14,341 bases of DNA from JBFXEO01 sp050180015. GTDB lineage: Bacteria; Bacteroidota; Bacteroidia; Bacteroidales; Tenuifilaceae. Under the pieces are notes generated by a model. The model did no database searches. It worked only from the letters and a program-made list of their open reading frames with translations, and was not told the origin of the DNA. The stretch is taken from positions 1 to 14,341 of the forward strand of contig JBFXEO010000056.1 of assembly GCA_050180015.1 (NCBI GenBank). Direction: 5' to 3'. How positions within the stretch are numbered: position 1 is the stretch's first letter; each line of letters starts with the position of its first letter. Positions 8,301 to 14,341 of this stretch are shown here, in pieces. Position numbers and translations under genes: made by a program.

Positions 8301-9841
8301 TCAATCCCAAATTTGTAGAAATAACTGGTTTTACCCGGGAGGAAGCCTTGGGCAAAAATCCCAGAATTCTTCAATCTGGCAACCATACCCCGGAATTCTA
8401 CAAGGAACTATGGCAAACAATTCTAACTGGCAACGACTGGAAAGGCGAAATTCACAATAAGAGAAAAAATGGAGAGCTGTACTGGGAATCAGCTTTAATA
8501 TCGCCCATAAAAACCGACAACGGGGTAATAAGATTTTTTATAGCCATCAAGGAGGACATCACAGACCGCAAAAATGCTGAAATAGCCATACAGGAACGGG
8601 ACAGAAAGTTGAAAGAGCAAAACGAAGAATACTTTGCCATTAACGAGGAACTTACTGAAAGTTACGAGAGAATAAGGGCAATAAACAATGAGTTAATTCT
8701 GGCACGGGAAAAGGCGGAGGAAAATGATCGGCTGAAGACTGCCTTTCTGGCCAATATGAGCCATGAGATTCGTACACCCATGAATGGAATAATTGGGTTT
8801 GCAGAACTCTTAAAACGATCGAAAATTACTGACGATGAAAGAGTTTCGTATGTCAAAATAATTGAGCAGAGCGGCCAACGCTTGCTCGATATAATCAATA
8901 ACCTGATTGATATTTCGAAAATTGAAGCAAATCAAATTACTGCGGCTGTAACACCGGTAAATATTAGCAGCGAGCTTAAAAGTTTATACAACTTTTTTAA
9001 ACCCGAGGTTACCGGTAAAAATCTGACTTTTCTTTTACAGGGCGGGCACGATTTGCCAGAGCTGACTATTTTAACAGATAAGCCAAAGTTTGTATCCATT
9101 GTTACCAACCTGCTAAAGAATGCCATTAAATTCACCAACAAGGGTACCATTGACTTTGGTTTCCACGTTGGGTCAACCTATACTGAATTTTACGTGTCCG
9201 ATACGGGAATGGGAATATCACCCAAAATGCAAGGCCGAGTATTCGAAAGATTTGTTCAGGGCGATACTTCTTTAACCCGGCAGTATGAAGGAGCTGGGCT
9301 GGGGTTGGCCATAACTAAATCTTACGTGGAGCTGCTTGGCGGAAAAATATCTTTTGTGTCCAGGGAGGAGGCGGGTACTACCTTCCACTTTACTTTGCCA
9401 AACGGGATACCTTCAGCGGGGAAGCCGGAAACCGAGGAGACAGATATTTTACAGAATATAGTATTGGGCGCAAAAAAATTAAGCATTCTGATTGCCGAGG
9501 ACGATAAATATTCGATGGAGTACCTTAAAAAATTGCTGGAACCCATTGCCGGTAAAATGTTTAATGCCGGAAAAGGTGAAGATGCAGTTCAGCTTATGCG
9601 TGATAATCCAGGCATTGACCTAATTTTTATGGATATGAGAATGCCGGACATTAATGGTATTGCGGCAACAAGGCGTATCCGTGAATTTAATACAGATGTA
9701 ATTATAATTGCCCAAACCGCCTTTGCATTGGCCGAGGATAAATTGCAGGCGGTAGAGGCCGGTTGCAACGATTATCTTACCAAGCCTATCATGCCCAACG
9801 AGCTGTTTAAAACCATTAAACGGTGGGTAAAGAACGAATAA
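5333..9841 (+). CDS. Giant hybrid histidine kinase: dCache, six PAS-like domains, HisKA, HATPase, receiver
   Basis: A 1502-residue inner-membrane sensor kinase. TM1 (about 14-33) and TM2 (about 293-316) enclose a dCache-like periplasmic sensor; LVEWQNERIADAEMF and VPGTDWTLVTVVDK are typical of its two ends. Six PAS-like domains follow at about 345-455, 472-582, 593-710, 716-828, 842-956 and 966-1081. The second looks like PAS_3 (TGNWEIH). The sixth is the most canonical (NPRILQSGNHTPEFY, RKNGELYWE). A coiled coil (1081-1135) leads to HisKA with catalytic H1144 (MSHEIRTPMNG). The ATPase has N1263 (LLKNAIKF), DTGMGI and GAGLGL. The C-terminal receiver (about 1380-1500) has D1434 (MDMRMP) and K1484 (TKPI). 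A phosphorelay through an Hpt protein is expected; none is encoded here. The ligands cannot be read from the sequence. A weak AAGAGG lies about 14 bp before the start. Confidence 0.95.
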   Translation: MKRKIVQLSAKHKIILNWIISSVVIIIGTLALSFWEKREYLHHIQNDLKDITSLKAGQLVEWQNERIADAEMFAQSPFFRDAINTWMLHRGNDGLKNNILKRLNLINVNGNYSVISIVDTKGKSVLFVGDSLKLLDTVTTKFVNNAIKSKKALFTNFYQCPSHRAIHIDYIAPVISRADSVFAVIIFRVNAAEKLYPIIEQWPYPFKTAETLLLRKAADSVLVLNTAKNSYLYKVSLSETNNPFVGAVSSNSGFYDVNDFYNQRGFAYAASVPGTDWTLVTVVDKRELNNKLIYKIFIFILIALLLVWLLGFGLFSRYFNIKKAEYIKLLTNEKKLSRYYKEFHTILYSIGDGVITTDVFGNITMMNFVAEMLTGWSEADAFGRSLDDVFKIVRQDTRRTAENPVKNVLKNGIVVGLANHTILIHKSGREIPIADSAAPIFNDSNEIRGVVLVFRDKTEEHKAELKIRESEAQLRRAEIAAMTGNWEIHRKTGNVQASEGAFSIYGFKAGNLTLKDIQRVPLLQYRQKLNESLKNLIENSIPYNVEFKIRSVDTGEIKDIHSIAEYDKEHDVVFGVIRDITQQKRLEKRQLQLLNIIDNSLNEVYVFDANTLMFEYANRGALLNLGYTYTEIMALTPIDIKPNYTENSFRKLAEPLIEGREQKLVFETVHKRKNGTVYDVEVQLQFYEDNDKKVFFAIINDITSRKIVEQSLLQSQERWKSLFDNSPNAIAIYRAVDNGNDFVFTDFNPTAQNVEHINRDEVIGKRISEVFSAANELGFLNVFRKVWETGITEHHNPIIYKDNRIEGWRENIVYRLNTEEVVAIYSDVTDKMRAEIRLRESEERYRMLFNNMTQGFALHEIIQDEHGNPVNYRFIDVNSTFEELTGFKREELVGKTALERIPAIADYWIDFYGKVALTGESKRFERYSRIIKKYFDVWAFCPRIGQFAIILSDITARKKVEEQVQKLTKGIEQSPAVVLITDIRGNIEYVNPKFVEITGFTREEALGKNPRILQSGNHTPEFYKELWQTILTGNDWKGEIHNKRKNGELYWESALISPIKTDNGVIRFFIAIKEDITDRKNAEIAIQERDRKLKEQNEEYFAINEELTESYERIRAINNELILAREKAEENDRLKTAFLANMSHEIRTPMNGIIGFAELLKRSKITDDERVSYVKIIEQSGQRLLDIINNLIDISKIEANQITAAVTPVNISSELKSLYNFFKPEVTGKNLTFLLQGGHDLPELTILTDKPKFVSIVTNLLKNAIKFTNKGTIDFGFHVGSTYTEFYVSDTGMGISPKMQGRVFERFVQGDTSLTRQYEGAGLGLAITKSYVELLGGKISFVSREEAGTTFHFTLPNGIPSAGKPETEETDILQNIVLGAKKLSILIAEDDKYSMEYLKKLLEPIAGKMFNAGKGEDAVQLMRDNPGIDLIFMDMRMPDINGIAATRRIREFNTDVIIIAQTAFALAEDKLQAVEAGCNDYLTKPIMPNELFKTIKRWVKNE

Positions 9842-9844
9842 TTG

Positions 9845-9852
9845 TATCTTTG
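9845..9852 (+). promoter_or_regulatory. Possible Bacteroidota-type -7 element for the radical SAM operon
   Basis: TATCTTTG fits the TAnnTTTG -7 consensus used by the Bacteroidota primary sigma factor. It lies 58 bp upstream of the radical SAM start codon, just after the kinase stop. I see no clear TTTG/TTG -33 partner, so the radical SAM gene may instead be read through from the kinase gene. Confidence 0.3.
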
Positions 9853-9909
9853 ATCCGGCAAGATGGTTGGCATTTTGAAAATATTTCCCTGAATTAATCG
9901 GTTTACTAT

Positions 9910-11205
9910 ATGCAAAAACGAGTGCAGCCCTTTGCGGTGTATAGCGATGGGCACGGCAGTATTTACGAGGACAAACAACTTTTTGCGGCAGGTCGGTTCG
10001 GCCAGAATATTTATCCACTTTACCTCGATGAGATGATCCCACTGCCGGCTGGAAGTGATTTATTTGAACTCCCCGGACGAAAAACTATAGGTTATAGTAA
10101 GAATGGGGAGCAAACCCTTTGCCAGAAAGGTTTTGCATGTGCTGCATTCATAGCTCCCGCCAACACACAGCTTTCCATTGCTGCTTGGCGAAATGAAAGT
10201 AACGCGCCGGTTTTGCCCCTGTACGCCTATACTGCGGTGGGATGGTATAAGGGGCAATTCTATGTTCCTGCCGTTAGGATAGATTCTGATACCCGGCAGG
10301 ATTGCGAACACTTTAACCAAAAAGCTGTGATAAAAAGGGGGAAGGAGTTGCTTATACAGTATAAGGGGAATAGGTTGGTTGAACATTTGGTAAAGAATTG
10401 CGCTTTCACATATTTGTGCCCGGCAGCCCGTAATTTTACCATGGAACGATGGGAGGCTCCTGTACCCGTATCGCCCAGCTGTAATGCCCGGTGCGTTGGC
10501 TGTATATCAAAACAGGATGGCAAGGAGTCTCCTGTTCCGGAAACGCAGCATAGGCTCAATTTCGTTCCAACCGTCGATGAAATAGTCCAATTTACGGTAC
10601 CCCATTTGGAACATGCGCCCAATGCCATTATAAGTTTTGGCCAGGGCTGCGAGGGAGAACCTTTAATGCAGTGGGAGCTAATACGCGATGCAATTAAGGC
10701 CATACGGGCTAAAACTACAAGGGGAATTATCAATTTAAATACAAATGGGAGCAAACCTGCTGCAGTAGAGGAGTTATTCAGGGCTGGCCTTAATAGCATT
10801 CGGGTTAGCATAAACTCTGCGCAGGAGAAGTGGTACAACCTGTACATTCGGCCTATTGGTTTTAGCCAGGCCGATGCCGTGGAATCGCTTAAGGTTGCAC
10901 GGAGGTATAGGCGGTGGGCCTCTATCAATTACTTTGTGATGCCGGGCTTAACAGACTCCCGGGAAGAGTTTGATGCTTTAAAGGGTATTATTGCCGAAAC
11001 TGGGTTGAGCATGGTTCAGTGGCGAAATTTCAATATTGATCCGGACTGGTTGTTCGATAGGATTGAATATTCCAACGCCGGTGAACCGTTAGGTGTGAAA
11101 AATATTATGAATCGGGTTAAGGAGACTTTCCCGCATATTTACTTTGGTTACTTTAATCCACATGCCGAGGTAATAGCAAAAAATTTTGTGGATGTGAAAA
11201 TTTAG
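9910..11205 (+). CDS. Radical SAM enzyme of unknown function with N-terminal domain
   Basis: A 431-residue cytoplasmic enzyme. C191, C195 and C198 form the canonical CX3CX2C motif (CNARCVGC) that binds the 4Fe-4S cluster used to cleave S-adenosylmethionine. It is followed by a GGE-like element in SFGQGCEGEPL (SAM binding), the strand INLNTNGS, and SIRVSINSAQ typical of the partial TIM barrel. About 165 residues precede the barrel and carry further cysteines, two of them (C164, C170) close to the cluster motif (NCAFTYLCPAARNF). The sequence resembles a conserved but uncharacterised radical SAM group that I recall from several anaerobic lineages; I do not know its substrate. It is 68 bp after the hybrid kinase and 8 bp before a cysteine-rich small protein, so a two-gene operon is likely. 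The short C-terminus lacks a SPASM-like Cys cluster. Confidence 0.88.
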   Translation: MQKRVQPFAVYSDGHGSIYEDKQLFAAGRFGQNIYPLYLDEMIPLPAGSDLFELPGRKTIGYSKNGEQTLCQKGFACAAFIAPANTQLSIAAWRNESNAPVLPLYAYTAVGWYKGQFYVPAVRIDSDTRQDCEHFNQKAVIKRGKELLIQYKGNRLVEHLVKNCAFTYLCPAARNFTMERWEAPVPVSPSCNARCVGCISKQDGKESPVPETQHRLNFVPTVDEIVQFTVPHLEHAPNAIISFGQGCEGEPLMQWELIRDAIKAIRAKTTRGIINLNTNGSKPAAVEELFRAGLNSIRVSINSAQEKWYNLYIRPIGFSQADAVESLKVARRYRRWASINYFVMPGLTDSREEFDALKGIIAETGLSMVQWRNFNIDPDWLFDRIEYSNAGEPLGVKNIMNRVKETFPHIYFGYFNPHAEVIAKNFVDVKI

Positions 11206-11213
11206 GAAAACCT

Positions 11214-11441
11214 ATGGAAATATACCGCTGTAAAAGCTGTAACATAAAGTTTGAGGCAGAGGGCCGTAAGGTTGAATGGGTTGATACCACATTTGGCCCT
11301 TGCGGCAGGCTGGTGGCAATATGCCCCAGCTGCAATACGGATTGCGATGAATTCCGCCTACCCAGGCAGGCTGGTAACTCTCGGTACGAGCATAGCCATT
11401 CTCCCGTTTGTAGTTCGTGCTGTGGTGGCTGTGGGTTGTAG
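11214..11441 (+). CDS. Small cysteine-rich, zinc-ribbon-like protein
   Basis: A 75-residue protein with ten cysteines (6, 9, 30, 37, 40, 44, 66, 69, 70, 73). CKSC near the N-terminus and CPSC at 37-40 look like the two knuckles of a zinc ribbon. The C-terminus is a dense CSSCCGGCGL. It starts 8 bp after the radical SAM stop, and AGGA sits about 9 bp before its ATG, the clearest ribosome-binding site in the window; both suggest co-expression with the enzyme. It could be a metal-binding partner, an electron or cluster carrier, or a modified peptide substrate. The context permits all three. I do not recognise a named family. The frame overlapping it at 11251-11472 is a shadow. Confidence 0.72.
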   Translation: MEIYRCKSCNIKFEAEGRKVEWVDTTFGPCGRLVAICPSCNTDCDEFRLPRQAGNSRYEHSHSPVCSSCCGGCGL

Positions 11442-11458
11442 GCCCTGTATAAAAAACA

Positions 11459-11503
11459 TAAGTTTGACGTAAATGTCACGGTTACATTATTACGTCAAAC
11501 TTA
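11459..11503. terminator. Strong hairpin between convergent genes, probable (bidirectional) terminator
   Basis: A perfect 14-bp inverted repeat (TAAGTTTGACGTAA at 11459-11472, TTACGTCAAACTTA at 11490-11503). An inner ATGT/ACAT pairing is offset by a two-base bulge. It sits 17 bp after the small Cys-rich gene and 19 bp after the NYN gene, which converge here. Read on the minus strand, the stem is followed by TGTTTTTTATAC, a good U-tract, so it should end the NYN transcript efficiently. On the plus strand the downstream sequence lacks a T-run, so termination that way is less certain. Confidence 0.75.
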
Positions 11504-11522
11504 CAGTAAATACCCTACGCTG

Positions 11523-12458
11523 TTACCATTCATTTACATTCACATCGTACTCAGGAATTTTTCTCACATTTTTGGCAACATCCTGCCCTTTTTCATTTTT
11601 CGCTATGGTAAATTCAACCATGTCTCCCTCAATGAGCTCGTCAAAATCGCCGTCAATTAAGTCGATGTAGTGGAAGAAAAGGTTGTTTGGCGGGAACTGG
11701 ATAAACCCGTAACCCCCGTTCAGCTTTAGAATTCTTGACCGTCTTACCTCATCGGGCGGTATTTCGTCCGATTCGGATTCAGAACGTGGTTGGTTAAAAT
11801 CCTGAACGGTAAACAGGTTTGCCGTTAGCTTATCATTGCTTTTGAGGCCTGTATTGATGCGTTCGTGCATTGCTATTGGATAGGTAACTTCGCGGAGCAG
11901 CTCCTGCGAGGTGCGCGTTGTTACTTCGCGTCCTTGGTCGTCGGTATAGTCAAAATCCCAGGAAAGCACCATAACCTTGGATCCCAGAGAGTTTACCTTA
12001 CGGATTAACGGAACATAATCGCCATCCGAGGTTATAAGCACTATTACGTTGAAGCGTTTGTAAAAAGTTTGCTCAAAAGCTTCAAGCGCTAGCCATACGT
12101 CAATTCCTTTATCCTCGCGTCGGCCACCTCTCGGTCGGATGGGCAAGTAGTGGGTAACAACCCCTTCGGACATCAAAATATCATCGAAAACTCTATCGTT
12201 ATATAGCTGGTTCCCGCGTTGGCTTGCTTCCTGTGCGCTGATTCGCCCCCTGAAAAAATGTGCCTCAATTACCTGGCAGTAGTGTAAATCAGCATCTTCC
12301 TCGCGCGCTACCAAGCTGCGGATAAACTCGTGTAATCCGGCGATGTTTAACCTTTTTTTCCTTGGATGAAAGTAGTTGTAGTAGTTACTTACGTGTAAAA
12401 AATAGTTTCCGTCGTAGAACACTCCTATGCGCAACAATTCCTTTCTGTTGTTCTTCAT
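11523..12458 (-). CDS. NYN-domain (LabA/PIN-like) nuclease fused to a cold-shock domain
   Basis: A 311-residue cytoplasmic protein. The NYN/PIN-like domain (about 8-190) has the conserved acidic residues of this metal-dependent RNase fold: D16 in IGVFYDGNY, D120 in EDKGIDVWLALEAF, and D145/D147 in ITSDGDYVPLI. After a linker rich in Ser and Glu (about 205-238), a cold-shock-type OB fold (about 240-305) shows RNP1-like GYGFIQF and RNP2-like LFFHYIDL. An RNA-directed nuclease or RNA-binding regulator is the natural reading: the OB fold would bring RNA to the NYN active site. It is a single gene, ends at a strong hairpin, and has a candidate -7 element 30 bp upstream. No Shine-Dalgarno precedes the ATG. 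Catalytic activity and targets are inferred only. Confidence 0.88.
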   Translation of the reverse strand: MKNNRKELLRIGVFYDGNYFLHVSNYYNYFHPRKKRLNIAGLHEFIRSLVAREEDADLHYCQVIEAHFFRGRISAQEASQRGNQLYNDRVFDDILMSEGVVTHYLPIRPRGGRREDKGIDVWLALEAFEQTFYKRFNVIVLITSDGDYVPLIRKVNSLGSKVMVLSWDFDYTDDQGREVTTRTSQELLREVTYPIAMHERINTGLKSNDKLTANLFTVQDFNQPRSESESDEIPPDEVRRSRILKLNGGYGFIQFPPNNLFFHYIDLIDGDFDELIEGDMVEFTIAKNEKGQDVAKNVRKIPEYDVNVNEW

Positions 12459-12802
12459 GGTTTTATTATCAATTTTAAATAAAAGTCCAAACTTAGCTTG
12501 TAAACTTTAATTATCCCTCTTTAGTATAATACTTTTTTTTGAAATCCTGTTTTTACATAACAGTTAAGAATAATTCAAAGAAATATTGAGGCGACTTTCC
12601 TTTTTAACAGGCATGTTTGAATAAAGTTTCACGGAATCGTATTTTTTTGGTGAATGGGTGAAATATTCAGCTAAAAATAGTTTAATGCCAATGGATGTGA
12701 AGCTATACTTGCTTAAAGTTTAACGGGCTGTTGGGTTTTGACATGAAGTTGTTTCATTTTTGATGAAGGGAGTAGTAGTCTTTACGGGGAGAGATGTCGT
12801 GT
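12459..12802. other. Intergenic region between the NYN gene and the response regulator
   Basis: About 344 bp, A/T-rich, with stops in all frames and no recognisable gene. It holds the candidate NYN promoter at its left end. I looked for a terminator for the minus-strand response regulator and found only weak stems (for example TTTCAC/GTGAAA around 12626-12662), none convincing. Confidence 0.4.
12488..12495 (-). promoter_or_regulatory. Possible Bacteroidota-type -7 element for the NYN gene
   Basis: On the minus strand this reads TAAGTTTG, matching the TAnnTTTG consensus, 30 bp upstream of the NYN start codon. That would give a short leader of roughly 20-25 nt. No clear -33 TTG was found at the expected spacing. 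Confidence 0.35.
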
Positions 12803-13462
12803 TTACAGGTCAATTATTTTGTTTTTTAGCGCATACTTAACCAGATCAACGGTTGTGGTGAGTTCGAGCTTTTGCATTATATGGTTTTTGTGCGATTCCA
12901 CTGTTCTGACGCTTATGTAAAGTTTGTCGGCGATAAGTTGGTTGGAGCAGCCTTGGGCCACCATTTTAAGGATTTCCAGCTCACGGGGAGTTAGTTTCTG
13001 CTCGGAGTAGGTATCGGCTCGCTCGGGGTCTTTAATCTGTCGCAGGTAATTTTTTAGGATTATTCCTGATACTTCCTTGCTGAAATACTCGTTACCGCTG
13101 TAAACCTCCTTAATGGCTTCAATCAATTCATCGCGTGAAATACTTTTATGTAGATAGCCTTTGGCTCCGTTCTTGAGCGAGTTAAAGATGAATTCCTGCC
13201 CGGTGTGCATGGATAGTATGATGACCCTGACCCCTGGGTGTTCGGTTGTTAAAATTTTTGCCAGATCAATCCCCGATACTTCTGGCAGCGATATGTCAAC
13301 TAGCAGAATGTCGGGTTCGGTTGTTTTTATTTGCTCAAGGATTTCCCGTGCATTACAGGCCTCCGCAATTACCTCGATATTTTCTTCGCTTTCTATAAGC
13401 GATCGAATGCCATTTCGTACCAGCTGATGGTCTTCCACCAGTCCCACTTTAATTTTATTCAT
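12803..13462 (-). CDS. NarL/LuxR-family response regulator
   Basis: A 219-residue transcriptional response regulator of normal family length. The receiver (1-120) has E10/D11, phospho-acceptor D56 (LLVDISLPE), S84 and K106 (LHKS). The LuxR-type helix-turn-helix (about 152-215) has LTPRELEILKMV and SVRTVESHK. Its start codon lies inside the end of the kinase gene (8-nt overlap, ATGAATAA), so the two are translationally coupled and this is almost certainly the kinase's cognate partner. Its C-terminus (ALKNKIIDL) closely resembles that of the regulator at 128-1105 (AVKNKIIKL), so both HTH domains are of the same type. Target genes are not visible. Confidence 0.94.
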   Translation of the reverse strand: MNKIKVGLVEDHQLVRNGIRSLIESEENIEVIAEACNAREILEQIKTTEPDILLVDISLPEVSGIDLAKILTTEHPGVRVIILSMHTGQEFIFNSLKNGAKGYLHKSISRDELIEAIKEVYSGNEYFSKEVSGIILKNYLRQIKDPERADTYSEQKLTPRELEILKMVAQGCSNQLIADKLYISVRTVESHKNHIMQKLELTTTVDLVKYALKNKIIDL

Positions 13463-14341
13463 ATTGCTCAGATTTTGGCTGATTTAGTGGAAATTCGGCA
13501 ACAATTTTCACACCCTTTCCCTTTGCCGAAATAATGTTAATTTTGCCTCCCAGCAGTATGGCCCTTTCCTTCATGTTATACAACCCGTTACCGCTGTCTG
13601 GTAGGGCAGCGGGGGAAAACCCCGATCCATTATCCTCTATTTGCAGGTGGAGGTTGCTAAAGTCGGAAAAAACAGAAACCACAGCCCTGCTGGCCCCTGA
13701 GTGCTTTACTACGTTTGTAAGCGCCTCCTGCACAATTCGGTAAATGTATGTTTTTAAAACCTGATCGAGCGATTCGGGGAGTACCCCAATGGTTAAACCA
13801 ACGTTGATTCCCGAGTTCGACTCAATTTCGGTGCAAAGGTTTCTGAGTACAACGGCAAGACTGAATTCTTTAAGGGCGGCGGGCATTAGATTGTTGGAGA
13901 TTCGTCTGACTTCCTCTATGGTGTGGTTGAACATTTGCTTTACCTGGGTTAACGTACCGCTGAGTTCTCCGGCCTGTTTGGCCGAAATACTTTCGAGTTT
14001 AAGTTTTATGGCAACAAGGTTTTGCCCCAATCCGTCATGCAGTTCGCGCGACAGTCGCTGACGCTCTTTTTCTTGTCCGTCGATTACCGATTTCACCTGT
14101 CGCTTGCGCTCCTGCTGGAGTTCCTTTTCCACGGATCTTCGGCGGGTAATATCTCTGATTACCAGCGATTCTGCCATTTGTCCCCGAAGGTTGATTTGGT
14201 TTAGCTGAACTTCAACATGTAGCCGTTTCCCCTGCTTGGTTTTAAGCTCTGCCTCGAATGATGCAAATTTTTGTTCGCGGGCTGCCAGCAAAACACTCTC
14301 ATCAACCATTAGAAAGTCGTAAAGCCTTAATTTGCGTAAAT
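13455..14341 (-). CDS. PAS / HisKA_3 sensor histidine kinase (5' end outside the window)
   Basis: The C-terminal part of a NarL-type sensor kinase. The frame stays open through the last base of the window, and the residues before the in-frame ATG at 14309 (LRKLRLYDFL) continue a PAS domain, so the gene is cut by the window edge and 14309 is not the start. Counting from that Met, the end of the PAS domain is at about 1-55 (VIRDITRRR) and a short coiled coil follows. HisKA_3 comes next with phospho-acceptor H91 (SRELHDGLGQ). The HATPase domain has VQEALTNVVKHS, EDNGSGF and GNGLYNMKERA. This subfamily pairs with LuxR-type regulators, and the next gene overlaps by 8 nt and is one. The sensor portion beyond the PAS domain, including any membrane segments, cannot be seen. 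Confidence 0.93.
   Translation of the reverse strand, partial: LRKLRLYDFLMVDESVLLAAREQKFASFEAELKTKQGKRLHVEVQLNQINLRGQMAESLVIRDITRRRSVEKELQQERKRQVKSVIDGQEKERQRLSRELHDGLGQNLVAIKLKLESISAKQAGELSGTLTQVKQMFNHTIEEVRRISNNLMPAALKEFSLAVVLRNLCTEIESNSGINVGLTIGVLPESLDQVLKTYIYRIVQEALTNVVKHSGASRAVVSVFSDFSNLHLQIEDNGSGFSPAALPDSGNGLYNMKERAILLGGKINIISAKGKGVKIVAEFPLNQPKSEQYE

Noticed and set aside
10260..10928. A 222-residue minus-strand ORF inside the radical SAM gene
   Set aside because: It lies opposite a clear enzyme gene, with no domain signature; an antisense shadow.
11251..11472. A 73-residue plus-strand ORF overlapping the Cys-rich small gene
   Set aside because: It is out of frame with the 10-cysteine protein, has no ribosome-binding site at the start, and runs into the terminator stem.

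Overview
The window is most likely from a member of the Bacteroidota, probably free-living or anaerobic and sensory-rich. Most start codons lack a Shine-Dalgarno sequence and sit instead behind A/T-rich leaders. Two genes have a TAnnTTTG-type -7 element upstream. The protein types (NarL-type regulators ending in NKII[DK]L, giant dCache/multi-PAS hybrid kinases, a NYN plus cold-shock protein) also suit that phylum. This placement rests on protein style and gene-start context, not on a marker gene.

Left part (1-9841, all + strand): a run of signal-transduction genes. In order they are a REC-PAS-LuxR response regulator (128-1105), a stand-alone receiver (1182-1553), a ~400 bp gap, a shortened CheW-like coupling protein (1960-2376), a methyl-accepting chemotaxis protein (2400-4163), a strong hairpin, a ~590 bp gap, a second stand-alone receiver (4753-5121), and a 1502-residue membrane hybrid histidine kinase (dCache, six PAS-like domains, HisKA, HATPase, receiver; 5333-9841). 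The CheW-like gene and the receptor form one tight unit. No CheA, CheR or CheB is in the window, although the receptor ends in a CheR-docking-type pentapeptide.

Middle part (9910-11441, + strand): a radical SAM enzyme with a CX3CX2C cluster motif and a ~160-residue N-terminal domain, followed 8 bp later by a 75-residue protein with ten cysteines. These look like a two-gene operon of unknown function.

Right part (11459-14341, - strand): a strong 14-bp stem lies between convergent genes and should end transcription of the NYN-nuclease/cold-shock-domain RNA-binding protein (11523-12458). Beyond a 344 bp gap is a NarL/LuxR response regulator (12803-13462). It overlaps by 8 nt its cognate PAS/HisKA_3 histidine kinase (13455 to the window edge), whose 5' end lies outside the window.

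How they may work together: the hybrid kinase probably passes phosphate through its own receiver and then, via an Hpt protein not seen here, to one of the stand-alone receivers. The receptor/CheW pair must use a CheA encoded elsewhere. The right-hand kinase/regulator pair is a classic transcriptional two-component system. No mobile element, CRISPR array, tRNA or rRNA was found.
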